Shown: positions 36,214 to 45,350, counted from the stretch's first letter. The stretch is DNA of 64,000 nucleotides from JAFEBO01 sp036392375 (GCA_036392375.1 DASVYC010000081.1:1-64000), one strand, 5' to 3'. Program-made: numbers and translations. Notes: generated by a model from the letters alone, not told the origin.

Positions 36214-36981
36214 ATGCACGCGGGCGACGTGAACTACTCCGTGATCGGACGCGGTTATGCGCACCATCGTCGGCCGGATCCGCGAATCGGGGCGTTGATC
36301 CACGCCGCGCTGGGCGATGCCAAGACGGTGCTGAACGTGGGGGCGGGAGCGGGCTCGTACGAGCCGACGGACCGCGAGGTGATCGCGGTCGAGCCTTCCG
36401 AGGCGATGCGAGCCCAGCGTAGGGCGCAGCTGGTGCGGGCGATCGACGCGTGCGCGGAGGATCTGCCTCTTCCCGACTTGAGCGTGGACGCGACGATGGC
36501 GATCCTGACGGTGCACCAATGGAACGACCGGCGGCGTGGGCTACGCGAACTGCTGCGGGTCACACGCGGGCCGATCGTCATCATGACGTTCGCGCCCGGA
36601 TCGGCCGGCTACTTCTGGTTAGGCGAGTACTGCCCGGAGGTGGCGGCAATCGAGTCGCGGCGTGACCCGTCGGTGGAGGCGATCGCGGCGGACCTGGCGG
36701 CACCGGGGCGCTCGATCGAGAGCCGCCCGGTGCCGGTGCCGATCGATTGCGTCGATGGATTCAGCGAGGCGTTCTACGCGCGGCCGGAGCGGTTCCTGGA
36801 TCCCGCGGTCACGGGCGCGCAATCGACGTGGGCGTTCATCTCAGACGAGGTGCGGGCCCGGTTTGTGCGCACGCTGCGGGCGGACCTGGAGAGCGGCGCG
36901 TGGGACCGCAAGCACGGGCGGTACCGGGAAATGCCCGAGTTTCTTGGGGCGCTGCGGCTGATCGTCAGCACGCCCGCGTGA
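36214..36981 (+). CDS. SAM-dependent methyltransferase (class I)
   Basis: A 255-aa protein of the Methyltransf_11/UbiE-like type. It has TVLNVGAGAGSYEP (motif I, about 38-51), VIAVEPSEAMRAQR (motif II acidic end), AEDLPLPDLSVDATMAILTV (motif III/IV) and LRVTRGPIVIMTFAPGS. The C-terminal part, from FWLGEYCPEVAAIE, probably forms the substrate cap; the substrate is unknown. ATG 36214 starts a sensible N-terminus (MHAGDVNYSVIGRGYAHHR); the frame is open 14 codons further. It precedes a small unknown gene in the same direction. Confidence 0.85.
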   Translation: MHAGDVNYSVIGRGYAHHRRPDPRIGALIHAALGDAKTVLNVGAGAGSYEPTDREVIAVEPSEAMRAQRRAQLVRAIDACAEDLPLPDLSVDATMAILTVHQWNDRRRGLRELLRVTRGPIVIMTFAPGSAGYFWLGEYCPEVAAIESRRDPSVEAIAADLAAPGRSIESRPVPVPIDCVDGFSEAFYARPERFLDPAVTGAQSTWAFISDEVRARFVRTLRADLESGAWDRKHGRYREMPEFLGALRLIVSTPA

Positions 36982-37009
36982 TTCACATTCTCCATACACT
37001 CCTGACGCG

Positions 37010-37240
37010 ATGTGCTTCGATCTGTTTCAGTCTCGCTCGCCCGAGGATGTGGGCGCTCGCATGCGCGATGAGCACAGCCGCTGGCTGACCGAGGCGCTTC
37101 GGCGCGGGCAGTTCGAGCTGCCGCGCATCCCGGTGCGGCGCGCGGACGCGGGCGGCTTCGATTTTCTGACGGCGACGGCCCGGGGACGGGCGGTGTGCGA
37201 ACGCTGGTGGCGGCGGGCGCTGCGTGCGATTTTCTTGTGA
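37010..37240 (+). CDS. Small hypothetical protein
   Basis: A 76-aa arginine-rich product. It begins MCFDLFQSRSPEDVGARMRD and ends RGRAVCERWWRRALRAIFL. There is no recognised domain, signal peptide or clear Shine-Dalgarno. It follows the methyltransferase by 28 bases in the same direction and fills an otherwise empty gap, so it may be real. The chance of a spurious open frame in GC-rich DNA is considerable. Confidence 0.4.
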   Translation: MCFDLFQSRSPEDVGARMRDEHSRWLTEALRRGQFELPRIPVRRADAGGFDFLTATARGRAVCERWWRRALRAIFL

Positions 37241-37267
37241 TGGATTGTCGCGGCCAGCCGGCGCAGG

Positions 37268-38044
37268 TCAGTCCTCGGCGGTGAGCGTCACGGTCTGGGT
37301 CTGGCGGCTGATGTTGAACAGGCCGACCTTCACGACGCGCTCCTGCGTTTCGCGGACGACGCCCTTGGCGGGGTCGATGTCCAGGATCGCGGTGCGGTCC
37401 ACGGTGGTGAAGTCGAACTTGGCGACGAGGGCGGACTCGACGCGGAGCAGGCCGTCCTTGGTGCCCAGGAGCGTGGTGGTCTGGGTGGCCGTGCCGCGGG
37501 TCTTGTTGCCGCCCTTGGAATCCGACATGGTCACGTCGGCGGTGCTGGTGACCGGCTTGGTGAGCGTCGCGGGCATGAGGACCAGGGCGGGGTCGAAGGT
37601 GAGGATGCGTCCTTCGGCGGCGAGGTCGAGCTGCTTGAGGAAGACGCTGCCATCGGCGCCGCGCTCAAGGGTGGTGCGGCGGACAAGGGCGCCCTTCAGC
37701 TTGGGGTCGCGGGTTTCATACTCGGAGATCGTCCAGGCCTGCGCGTTCGGCGTGTCGGGATTCGACGCGACCGGCTCGGCCTCGCGGCGGACGAGGCGGG
37801 CGCCTTCCTTGTAGTTCTTGGTCCAGGGCGCGGCCCGGTAGACAGCCGCGGCGTCGAGCGATGTGGTCGAGACGGCCGCGCTTGAGGCGGCGCTGATGAC
37901 GGGTGTGTTGTCGGTGCTGCGGTCGGCGGTGGCGCAGCCCGCGAGGAGCAGCACCGCGGCGATGCCGGAAACGCAGAGAGCCCTTTCCCCCTCCCTCGGG
38001 GAGGGGGAAAAGGAGCAACCAGAAATCGTGCGTGCGGTGGGCAT
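37268..38044 (-). CDS. Hypothetical lipoprotein
   Basis: A 258-aa protein. A lipobox LLLAGC (about residues 29-34) marks a lipid-anchored exported protein. The mature part has YRAAPWTKNYKEGARLVRRE, WTISEYETRDPKLKGALVRR, a domain with ILTFDPALVLMPATL and a C-terminal VGLFNISRQTQTVTLTAED. No family was recognised. The signal region before the lipobox contains SPSPREGERA, which is the translation of a GC-rich palindrome (37981-38013) common as a dispersed repeat; the true start may therefore be altered. Its start is divergent from another lipoprotein gene only 22 bases away. Confidence 0.72.
   Translation of the reverse strand: MPTARTISGCSFSPSPREGERALCVSGIAAVLLLAGCATADRSTDNTPVISAASSAAVSTTSLDAAAVYRAAPWTKNYKEGARLVRREAEPVASNPDTPNAQAWTISEYETRDPKLKGALVRRTTLERGADGSVFLKQLDLAAEGRILTFDPALVLMPATLTKPVTSTADVTMSDSKGGNKTRGTATQTTTLLGTKDGLLRVESALVAKFDFTTVDRTAILDIDPAKGVVRETQERVVKVGLFNISRQTQTVTLTAED
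37981..38013. repeat. Short palindromic repeat (CCCCCTCCCTCGGGGAGGGG type)
   Basis: Near-perfect hairpin: TTTCCCCCTCCC pairs with GGGAGGGGGAAA around a TCG centre. It lies inside the start region of the lipoprotein gene 37268-38044 and is read there as SPSPREGE. Similar CTCCCTC-GGGAGGG palindromes are widespread dispersed repeats in bacteria. Confidence 0.75.
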
Positions 38045-38066
38045 GGGGAAACTTATACTCCCGCCC

Positions 38067-38969
38067 ATGGCGTTGCCACGACCAGTCGTTTCGGCTTGGA
38101 GCTCTTGCGGGGCGGTACGCCGCGTCGCGGCGGCGCTCGGCCTTGGGGCAATCGCCTGCCTCGGCGGGTGCGATGTCTTTGATGATGTGAAGCCGGGGGC
38201 TCAGAGCCTGTTTGATCTCTGGCAGTTGCCGTCGCCCAGCGAGGCCGCGGAGATGGCCGTCGATCCGTACGACGCGGACAAGCGCTACCGCGGGACGATG
38301 CTGCTCGCCAATGCTTACTTCGCTGGTCAGGACGTGTACATCCGGCTGTTCGAGGACGCGGCGAAGGACCAGGACTCGGGCGTGCGGCTCGCGGGCACGC
38401 GGGCGTTGGCGAACCACGGCTCGTCGAAGCATGTGGCGATTTTGATTGAGCGACTAAAGGACAACGAGCCGCTGGTGCGCCTGGAGGCGGCGCGGGGGCT
38501 GCAGCGTTTGCACGGCGAGGAGGCGATCGAGCCTTTGATGAACGCGAGCCGCGACCCGGACCTGGTGGCGCTGCGTGATGAAGCGTCGGAGGAGAACCCC
38601 GACATACGGACCGAGGCGGCGCACGCCTTGGGGCAGTATCGCACCGACGCGGTGGTGCAGCACCTGATCAAGGCGCTGGCGGATTCGAAGCTGAGCGTGA
38701 ACCGCAGCGCGTTGGCGTCGCTCAAAACGCTGACGGGGCAGGATTTCGGGTTTGATCGGCGGCAGTGGGTGACGTGGTACGGCGAGGCGTCGGACCCGTT
38801 CGCGGCGGGCACGCCGTATGTGTATCCGGTGTTCCAGCGCGACAAGACGTTCCTGGAGTACTTCCCGTTTGTGCCCCCGCCGCCGAATGAGGTGGCGGCG
38901 ACGCCTTCGGGCATGCCCCCGATCGCGGGCGGGACGCTGGCGCCGCAGTCCGAGAATCGGCAGAACTGA
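38067..38969 (+). CDS. HEAT-repeat lipoprotein
   Basis: A 300-aa protein. A lipobox ACLGGC (about 29-34) identifies it as a lipoprotein. The body is HEAT-like: GVRLAGTRALANHGSSKHV, PLVRLEAARGLQRLHGEEAI, DIRTEAAHALGQYRTDAVV and LSVNRSALASLKTLTG form at least four repeats (about 110-240). A C-terminal tail has FDRRQWVTWYGEASDP and a Pro-rich end. The repeats suggest a protein-binding scaffold at the envelope. ATG 38067 was used; the frame is open further upstream through the palindrome, but the lipobox position favours this start. TATACT 10-15 bases upstream of the start is unlikely to be a promoter at that distance. Confidence 0.82.
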   Translation: MALPRPVVSAWSSCGAVRRVAAALGLGAIACLGGCDVFDDVKPGAQSLFDLWQLPSPSEAAEMAVDPYDADKRYRGTMLLANAYFAGQDVYIRLFEDAAKDQDSGVRLAGTRALANHGSSKHVAILIERLKDNEPLVRLEAARGLQRLHGEEAIEPLMNASRDPDLVALRDEASEENPDIRTEAAHALGQYRTDAVVQHLIKALADSKLSVNRSALASLKTLTGQDFGFDRRQWVTWYGEASDPFAAGTPYVYPVFQRDKTFLEYFPFVPPPPNEVAATPSGMPPIAGGTLAPQSENRQN

Positions 38970-38983
38970 GCGATGGTGCATCG

Positions 38984-39068
38984 ACGAGCCCGGAGCGTGA
39001 GCGACGGGTTTTCGGGCGTGGCGTTGCTTGCGGCGCTTCAGATCCGCACGCTGACGCTCGGGGCTCGT
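38984..39068. repeat. Inverted-repeat element (ACGAGCCCGGAGCGT type)
   Basis: A 20-base arm at 38984-39003, beginning ACGAGCCCGGAGCG, is complementary with few mismatches to 39049-39068, ending CTCGGGGCTCGT. The centre is 45 bases. It lies between the HEAT lipoprotein and the dehydrogenase-like gene and could act as a terminator or be a REP-like element. Confidence 0.75.
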
Positions 39069-39099
39069 TGAGGCGGGGCATCGGGTCGATACAGAGAGG

Positions 39100-40077
39100 A
39101 TGCGAAGGTTGGTCTGGCAGGCCGAGGGTGCGGCTGGCCGCGCTGTGCTGCGCGTGGGCGATGGCGCGGAGCCGGTGGCCAAACAGGGCGAGGCGATCGT
39201 GCGCATGACGCGGGCGGCGGTGGATGGCCTGCACGCGGGCGATGCGGGCGTGATCGCCGGGCGCGAGATGGTGGGCGTGGTGATGAGTGTGGCCGACGCG
39301 GCGCGTGGAGTGGGGGCGGCGATGGTCGGCAAGCGCGTGGTGGTTTCGCCGCTGGTGGCGTGCGGGGCGTGTGACTTGTGTCGCGGCGGGCTTTCGACGC
39401 ACTGCCGCGAGCGGAAGGAACTGGGCGCGACGAGGGATGGCACACTGGCGGAGCGGGTGAGTGTGCCGCTGGCGAATCTGGTGGAAGTGCCGAAGGAACT
39501 GGATGACGACCGTGCGGCCTTCGCGGTGCCCTTGGGCGCGGCGCTGCACGCAGCGAGCCTGGCGAAGCTTGAGGGCAAGGTGTTCGTGACGGTGATCGGC
39601 GATTCGCTCGAAGCGGTGCTGGCGGCCCAAGTGATGGCGCAGCGGAACGCGTCGGTGCGGCTGTTGGGGCGGCGGGCGCAGCGGTTGAGCGTGTGTGAGA
39701 AGTGGGGCGTGAAGCACCGGCACATCGACGAGGCGGGGCGACGAGCGGATCAGGATCTGGTGCTGTCGTTTTCGGGGAGCGATGTGGACCTGGATGTGGC
39801 GCTGCGGCTGGCGCGGCCGCGGGCGACGGTGGTGCTGGCGGAGCGGGTGGCGTGGACGCACGCTCGGGAGGCGCTGGTGCCGCTGCGGGAAGGCGAGATG
39901 ACGCTGATCGGGGCCCGGGGCGTGCGGCTGGCGGAGGCGGTGGCGCTGCTGGCAGGGGGCGGGATTGATGTGATGGCGCTGCTGAGCGGGAAGTTTGCGT
40001 TCGCGAAAGTGGAGGGTGCGATCGCGGCGGTGCAGGAGGGGAGTGAGAGCGTGTGGCGGGTGGTGGTGGAGGGGTGA
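39100..40077 (+). CDS. Medium-chain dehydrogenase/reductase relative lacking catalytic zinc ligands
   Basis: A 325-aa MDR (alcohol dehydrogenase-like) protein. The structural zinc lobe is intact: CGACDLCRGGLSTHC (about 88-102) gives the four Cys. The catalytic domain is odd. Where zinc-dependent members have C-G-T-D and G-H-E, it reads RAAVDGLHAG and AGREMVGVV, so neither the catalytic Cys nor His is present. The cofactor loop is VTVIGDSLEAVLAAQVMA, with G-D-S instead of G-x-G. It may be a divergent dehydrogenase or a non-catalytic relative. ATG 39100 directly follows AGAGAGG; TTG 39109 would have better spacing. Confidence 0.8.
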   Translation: MRRLVWQAEGAAGRAVLRVGDGAEPVAKQGEAIVRMTRAAVDGLHAGDAGVIAGREMVGVVMSVADAARGVGAAMVGKRVVVSPLVACGACDLCRGGLSTHCRERKELGATRDGTLAERVSVPLANLVEVPKELDDDRAAFAVPLGAALHAASLAKLEGKVFVTVIGDSLEAVLAAQVMAQRNASVRLLGRRAQRLSVCEKWGVKHRHIDEAGRRADQDLVLSFSGSDVDLDVALRLARPRATVVLAERVAWTHAREALVPLREGEMTLIGARGVRLAEAVALLAGGGIDVMALLSGKFAFAKVEGAIAAVQEGSESVWRVVVEG

Positions 40078-40097
40078 GGGTCGCGCTTGACGCACGA

Positions 40098-40129
40098 CTC
40101 AGAGCCGCGGGCTGAAGCCCGGCTCTGAG
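40098..40129. repeat. Compact hairpin repeat (CTCAGAGCC type)
   Basis: CTCAGAGCC pairs with GGCTCTGAG, and inside it GGGCT pairs with AGCCC, giving an almost complete 32-base hairpin. It lies 20 bases after the dehydrogenase-like gene. No T tract follows, so a REP-like element is more likely than a classical terminator. Confidence 0.7.
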
Positions 40130-40162
40130 GGGCGGTGCCGATGATCTCGCGTAGCATCGGGC

Positions 40163-40726
40163 ATGAAGAACGTCGCTTCCCTTGTGGTTGTTTCGCTCGG
40201 TGTCGGTCTTGGTCTGGTCGCGGGTGGCTGCGCGACGACCAAGCCGGGAGCGGGTGCGGCTGTTGAGCTTCCGGCGCACGCGGCGGCGTCGCCGGCGCTG
40301 GCGGAGTTGGCGTTTCTGACCGGGCGCTGGGTGGGTGTGAACCCGAACAAGACGGTCAACGACGAGATGTGGACCGCGCCCCGTGGCAACTCGATGGCGG
40401 CGTTGTTTCGGCAGGTGCGGCGCGACGGGAAGCCGGCGCTGCACGAGGTGTCGCTGATCACGGCGGAAGAGAGCGGCGTGTTCCTGCGGGTGCGTCATCT
40501 GCACGCGGCGCTGGATGTGCCGGAGAAGCAGGCCGACGTGAAGGTGTACAAGCTGGTGAGCGCCGGCGGCGGGCGGTGCGAGTTCACTGGTACTGCCGAG
40601 GGCGGCTCGGCGGATGTGGCGAGCGTGGTCTACCGGCTCGACGGGCCGAATGCGCTGATTATGGAAGTGACGTACGTGCCGGGTGGGAAGGAGAAGGGGT
40701 ATTCGTTGCGGTACTCGAAGGAGTAA
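40163..40726 (+). CDS. DUF6265-type lipoprotein
   Basis: A 187-aa protein. A lipobox VAGGC (about residues 19-23) predicts a lipoprotein. The mature domain LAFLTGRWVG, DEMWTAPRGNSMAALFRQVR, ALHEVSLITAEESGVFLRVR and CEFTGTAEGG matches the pattern of DUF6265 proteins: a small beta-barrel family of unknown function with the conserved W-G...E-W core. ATG 40163 gives a clean signal peptide. The convergent VOC fragment begins about 50 bases after the stop. The family placement is by recognised pattern only. Confidence 0.82.
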   Translation: MKNVASLVVVSLGVGLGLVAGGCATTKPGAGAAVELPAHAAASPALAELAFLTGRWVGVNPNKTVNDEMWTAPRGNSMAALFRQVRRDGKPALHEVSLITAEESGVFLRVRHLHAALDVPEKQADVKVYKLVSAGGGRCEFTGTAEGGSADVASVVYRLDGPNALIMEVTYVPGGKEKGYSLRYSKE

Positions 40727-40777
40727 GGAGTGCAGGTGAGGAAGGGTGCAGGGGAGTAGCAGAGCAGGCCGGAGTGG

Positions 40778-40866
40778 TCACGCTTCGTAGAGATCGATGG
40801 GGGGGTCGTCGGGGTCTTTGATGAAGGTGACGCACTTGCCGCGGCCGGTGGGGGGAATCTCGGCGA
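40778..40866 (-). pseudogene. Truncated copy of a VOC-family gene (C-terminal remnant)
   Basis: The minus strand encodes PPTGRGKCVTFIKDPDDPPI then DLYEA and a stop. It matches the C-terminus of the VOC gene at 41895-42353 (TPTGRGKRFTFIKDPDDLPI then ELYET) at both protein and nucleotide level. Everything upstream of this tail is missing, replaced by the end of the TolB-like gene. It is a direct repeat of about 80 bases, so the TolB-like gene is bracketed by an intact and a broken VOC end. Tandem duplication followed by deletion is the simplest reading. Confidence 0.8.
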
Positions 40867-40872
40867 ATGGCG

Positions 40873-41811
40873 TCAGCGTGTCCCTTCGATTGCGGCCGCA
40901 AGATCGACCTGAACGAGACGTGGCCCCGATTGAAAGATGAGAGCTCGGCCATCGGGCGTGATGCACGGGCCGATCTCACCGTCGAGGGTGTTGACGCGTG
41001 TCAGCGGCACGGGCGCGGCGAAGCTGTCGGCCTCGCGGTACGCGATGTAGAGATCGCAGCCTCGGTACCCGGCTTCGACGGGTGCGCGGTAGAAGATGAT
41101 GAACGAGCCGTCCGGTGCGAGGCAGGGATCGCTTTCCCAATCCGGCGTGTTGAGCGCGGCGAGGTTTTCGAGCGGGCCGGGCTTGCCGTCGGTGTAGCGG
41201 ATGCGCCAGAGATCCACGCTGCCCTTGGTGCCGTCGCGATCGGAGGCGAAGTAGAGCGTGTCGTCGGAGGCGACCTCGGGGTAGCCGTCGTACGTGTCGC
41301 TGCTGGCTTCGGGGACGTGCACGGCATCGGACCACTGGTTGTCCGCCGCGCGCTCGACGTACCAGATGTCCTGCGAGATCCAGTTGGTGTCGGTGCCGGG
41401 CTTGGGGCGGCTGGACATGAAGTAGATGCGTCGGCCGTCCTGCGTGACGAAGGCCTCGTAGTCGTTGAACTTACCGGAGAAGGGCGCGACGGAGGGCGGG
41501 GACCAGGTGTCGCCGGTGAGCGTCTGCTGGAAGATGGTCATGCGCTTGTGGCCGTAATCGGCGGGGGCGTCGGGATCGGCGACGGGGGAGGCGGTGTAGA
41601 CGGTCCGGGCGTCGGGCGCGAAGGAGACGCCGTTGCCGGTGGAGACCTGGCCGCGGGCAAAGAGGGTGGGTTTGAGCTTGGTGGCGCGAGTGGGCGCGTC
41701 CTTCGTCACAGATGGGGAAGTCGATTGGGGCGCTGCTTGGGAAGTAGGTTCGGACGAGCTTGGGGGAGTCGTTTGCGCTGCGAGGGCGGCGACGACGAAG
41801 AGCGTGAGCAT
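40873..41811 (-). CDS. TolB/PD40 beta-propeller-like exported protein
   Basis: A 312-aa protein. A short signal peptide (MLTLFVVAALAAQ) and a Ser/Pro/Thr-rich segment precede a beta-propeller of WD40-like PD40 repeats. Visible blades are GNGVSFAPDARTVYTAS, AFVTQDGRRIYFMSSRPKPG, DGYPEVASDDTLYFASDRDG, DPCLAPDGSFIIFYRAP and GPCITPDGRALIFQSGP. Such proteins are often periplasmic scaffolds or sensors; the partner is unknown. ATG 41811 was chosen because GGAGG lies five bases upstream. The reading frame is open another 316 codons upstream, but that sequence belongs to other features. It is flanked by VOC sequence on both sides. Confidence 0.87.
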   Translation of the reverse strand: MLTLFVVAALAAQTTPPSSSEPTSQAAPQSTSPSVTKDAPTRATKLKPTLFARGQVSTGNGVSFAPDARTVYTASPVADPDAPADYGHKRMTIFQQTLTGDTWSPPSVAPFSGKFNDYEAFVTQDGRRIYFMSSRPKPGTDTNWISQDIWYVERAADNQWSDAVHVPEASSDTYDGYPEVASDDTLYFASDRDGTKGSVDLWRIRYTDGKPGPLENLAALNTPDWESDPCLAPDGSFIIFYRAPVEAGYRGCDLYIAYREADSFAAPVPLTRVNTLDGEIGPCITPDGRALIFQSGPRLVQVDLAAAIEGTR

Positions 41812-41894
41812 GCGGACCTCCGATCGACAGGGCGTACCGGAGTTCGGGCATCGCGTTGCGGCGGTGCTTGAACGGTTGCCGCGCCGATGCTGGC

Positions 41895-42353
41895 TCACGT
41901 CTCGTAGAGCTCGATGGGCAGGTCGTCGGGGTCTTTGATGAAGGTGAAGCGCTTGCCGCGGCCGGTGGGGGTGGTGTCGGTGCGGACGGGTTCGGCGACG
42001 ACGCCGAGGGCGGCGAGGCGGGCGAGTTCGGTGTCGAGATCGGTGACGGCGAAGGCGAGGTGGCGCAGGCCGCGGGCTTCGGGGTGGGTGGGGCGCGGCG
42101 GGGGATTGGGGAAGGAGAAGAGTTCGATGCGGGGGAAGATGGGTGCGGCGGCGTGTGCAAGCGCGTCGTTCGTCCGGGTGTCGTGCGGCGGGATCGTGTC
42201 GCGCGGGTCGATGGCGAGGTCGAGCTTGTAGGAGTTGCGGTCGGGGCGGAAGGTCTCGGCGAGGATGCGCAGGCCGAGGAAGTCGACGTAGAAGCGTTTG
42301 GAGCGCTGGTAGTCGGAGCAGATGATGGCGATGTGGTGGAGGTGGAGGGGCAT
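41895..42353 (-). CDS. VOC-family protein (glyoxalase/lyase-like)
   Basis: A 152-aa protein with paired VOC modules. The first is LHHIAIICSDYQRSKRFYVD (about 5-24), with LGLRILAETFRPDRNSYKLD and IFPRIELFSFP. The second is RGLRHLAFAVTDLDTELARL, with TFIKDPDDLPIELYET at the end. The metal-binding His/Glu positions (His7, Glu near RIELFSFP, His near GLRHLAF, terminal Glu) are in place, similar to the YaeR/SMU1112c branch of lactoylglutathione lyase-like proteins. The substrate is unknown. A truncated copy of its 3' end lies about 1.1 kb away on the same strand (40778-40866). Confidence 0.87.
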   Translation of the reverse strand: MPLHLHHIAIICSDYQRSKRFYVDFLGLRILAETFRPDRNSYKLDLAIDPRDTIPPHDTRTNDALAHAAAPIFPRIELFSFPNPPPRPTHPEARGLRHLAFAVTDLDTELARLAALGVVAEPVRTDTTPTGRGKRFTFIKDPDDLPIELYET

Positions 42354-42512
42354 GGCTGTGTGTCGGGACACCGTTTCGGCGAATTGAGATCGCTCTGCCG
42401 ACAGACGCGAAACGAACTCTACGAGCGATGGTATTGGCTTCTTCTAGAGGGTGTGGCTGAGCGTGCGGCGGGCGCCGGTTCGCTTGAACGTGCATCACAA
42501 GGCCCGAAGGGC

Positions 42513-42602
42513 CGCCCGTTCCAAGCCCTGGGCGTGAGCCAAGGGTCAGGGGCGCGATGGCAGCCGCGACACCGGGCTTACGCCCTGTGCTTGGAACGGG
42601 CG
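42513..42602. repeat. Inverted-repeat element (CGCCCGTTCCAAGC type) in a gene-free gap
   Basis: A 28-base arm 42513-42540, beginning CGCCCGTTCCAAGC, is complementary with three or four mismatches to 42575-42602, ending GCTTGGAACGGGCG. The loop is 34 bases. Small GGCCC/GGGCC and CCGC/GCGG hairpins flank it. It occupies most of the gene-free stretch 42354-42674, in which I see no other feature. It looks like a dispersed REP/MITE-type element. Confidence 0.8.
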
Positions 42603-42674
42603 CCGCTTCGCGGCTTGCAGTGGTTCGTCGGGCTCGTCGATCGCCTTCTGGGAATTGAAGCCTGGTATTGTCGG

Positions 42675-43004
42675 CTACAGGTCCGAACCGCCGCCGGCGA
42701 GATTCCAGATTACGGTGCGGTTCTCGGCGAATGGTGGAAACGCAACCAGTGTCCACCAAGCGTCGCGATGGAAGGCGGGCAGGTGCGCTGTAGCGGAGGC
42801 GAGGAAGTTGTCGTACCCCTCCATCTCCTCATCGACGAACAACGTTGTTCCGTCTTGACGAAATAGGTCGAGCGTGATCACGTCGGTTCCAACGCAGTCG
42901 CGCTTCCAAGCTTCAATACAGATGATGTCATTCCAAGCGCAGGTTTCGAATCGGTCCGGGAAGTGGACAACAACACCCAAGGTATCGCAGCTAATCTTCG
43001 GCAT
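42675..43004 (-). CDS. Conserved-looking hypothetical protein
   Basis: A 109-aa protein from ATG 43004. It reads ISCDTLGVVVHFPDRFETCA, WNDIICIEAWKRDCVGTDVI, LFVDEEMEGYDNFLAS and WWTLVAFPPFAENRTVIW. The sequence has the regular alternation and Trp/Phe content of a small folded domain, and similar W-x-D-I...DEEMEG...FPPFA-N proteins of unknown function occur in planctomycetes to my knowledge. The frame extends to TTG 43055, adding WYWLRQLIQRPTKP, so the start is uncertain. It is lower in GC than neighbouring thiC. Confidence 0.72.
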   Translation of the reverse strand: MPKISCDTLGVVVHFPDRFETCAWNDIICIEAWKRDCVGTDVITLDLFRQDGTTLFVDEEMEGYDNFLASATAHLPAFHRDAWWTLVAFPPFAENRTVIWNLAGGGSDL

Positions 43005-43144
43005 CGGTTTCGTTGGCCGCTGAATGAGTTGTCGTAGCCAGTACCACACGGACAATCATTGCAACGAATGACAATCCGGTCGAAACGACGGCCGATTGCG
43101 TATCGGCTCGCCGAGTCGCGTGGACGTGCGGATTCGCTTTATCT

Positions 43145-45130
<1,986 letters not shown>

Positions 45131-45135
45131 GCAAG

Positions 45136-45153
45136 TCCTTTCGAGCGAAAGGA
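45136..45153 (-). promoter_or_regulatory. Hairpin covering the thiC ribosome binding site
   Basis: On the minus strand TCCTTTC and GAAAGGA pair around GCTC, six bases before the thiC ATG. The 3' arm includes the Shine-Dalgarno AAAGGA, so the stem would block ribosome binding. Together with the upstream TPP riboswitch it gives a plausible expression platform acting on translation. The switching itself is inferred. Confidence 0.7.
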
Positions 45154-45195
45154 ACCTGACGGGTGCGAGCGTGGGGGGGGCGCGGCGTGCCGCGG

Positions 45196-45326
45196 TCGCT
45201 TCCCTCCGCCGGTGCGAACCGGATCAGGTTCAACGGGTGCGTCTCAGCGGGGAAGGAATTGGGCACTAGGGACTAGCAATACAGCCAGTCACTAGGGTCC
45301 AAACCTTCCGCCGCGCCCCGAGCGTT
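45196..45326 (-). promoter_or_regulatory. TPP (THI-box) riboswitch upstream of thiC
   Basis: Read on the minus strand: P1 (ACGCT ... AGCG), then CTCGGGGCGC, a P3 arm GCGGAAGG pairing with CCTTCCCCGC, then GCTGAGACGCACCC, TTGAACCTGATCCGGTT, CACCGG and GGAGGGAA. The CTGAGA and ACCTGATC cores are the pyrophosphate and pyrimidine sensing sequences of TPP aptamers. Between the P3 arms is an unusually long ~47-base insert with two CACTAGGG copies on the + strand (45264-45271 and 45290-45297). It controls thiC. Confidence 0.94.
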
Positions 45327-45350
45327 ACGGGGGGATGGTACGCCAGCGAC

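Noticed and set aside
38053..38058. TATACT as a -10 box for the HEAT lipoprotein
   Set aside because: It is only nine bases before the start codon and has no -35 partner at the right distance.
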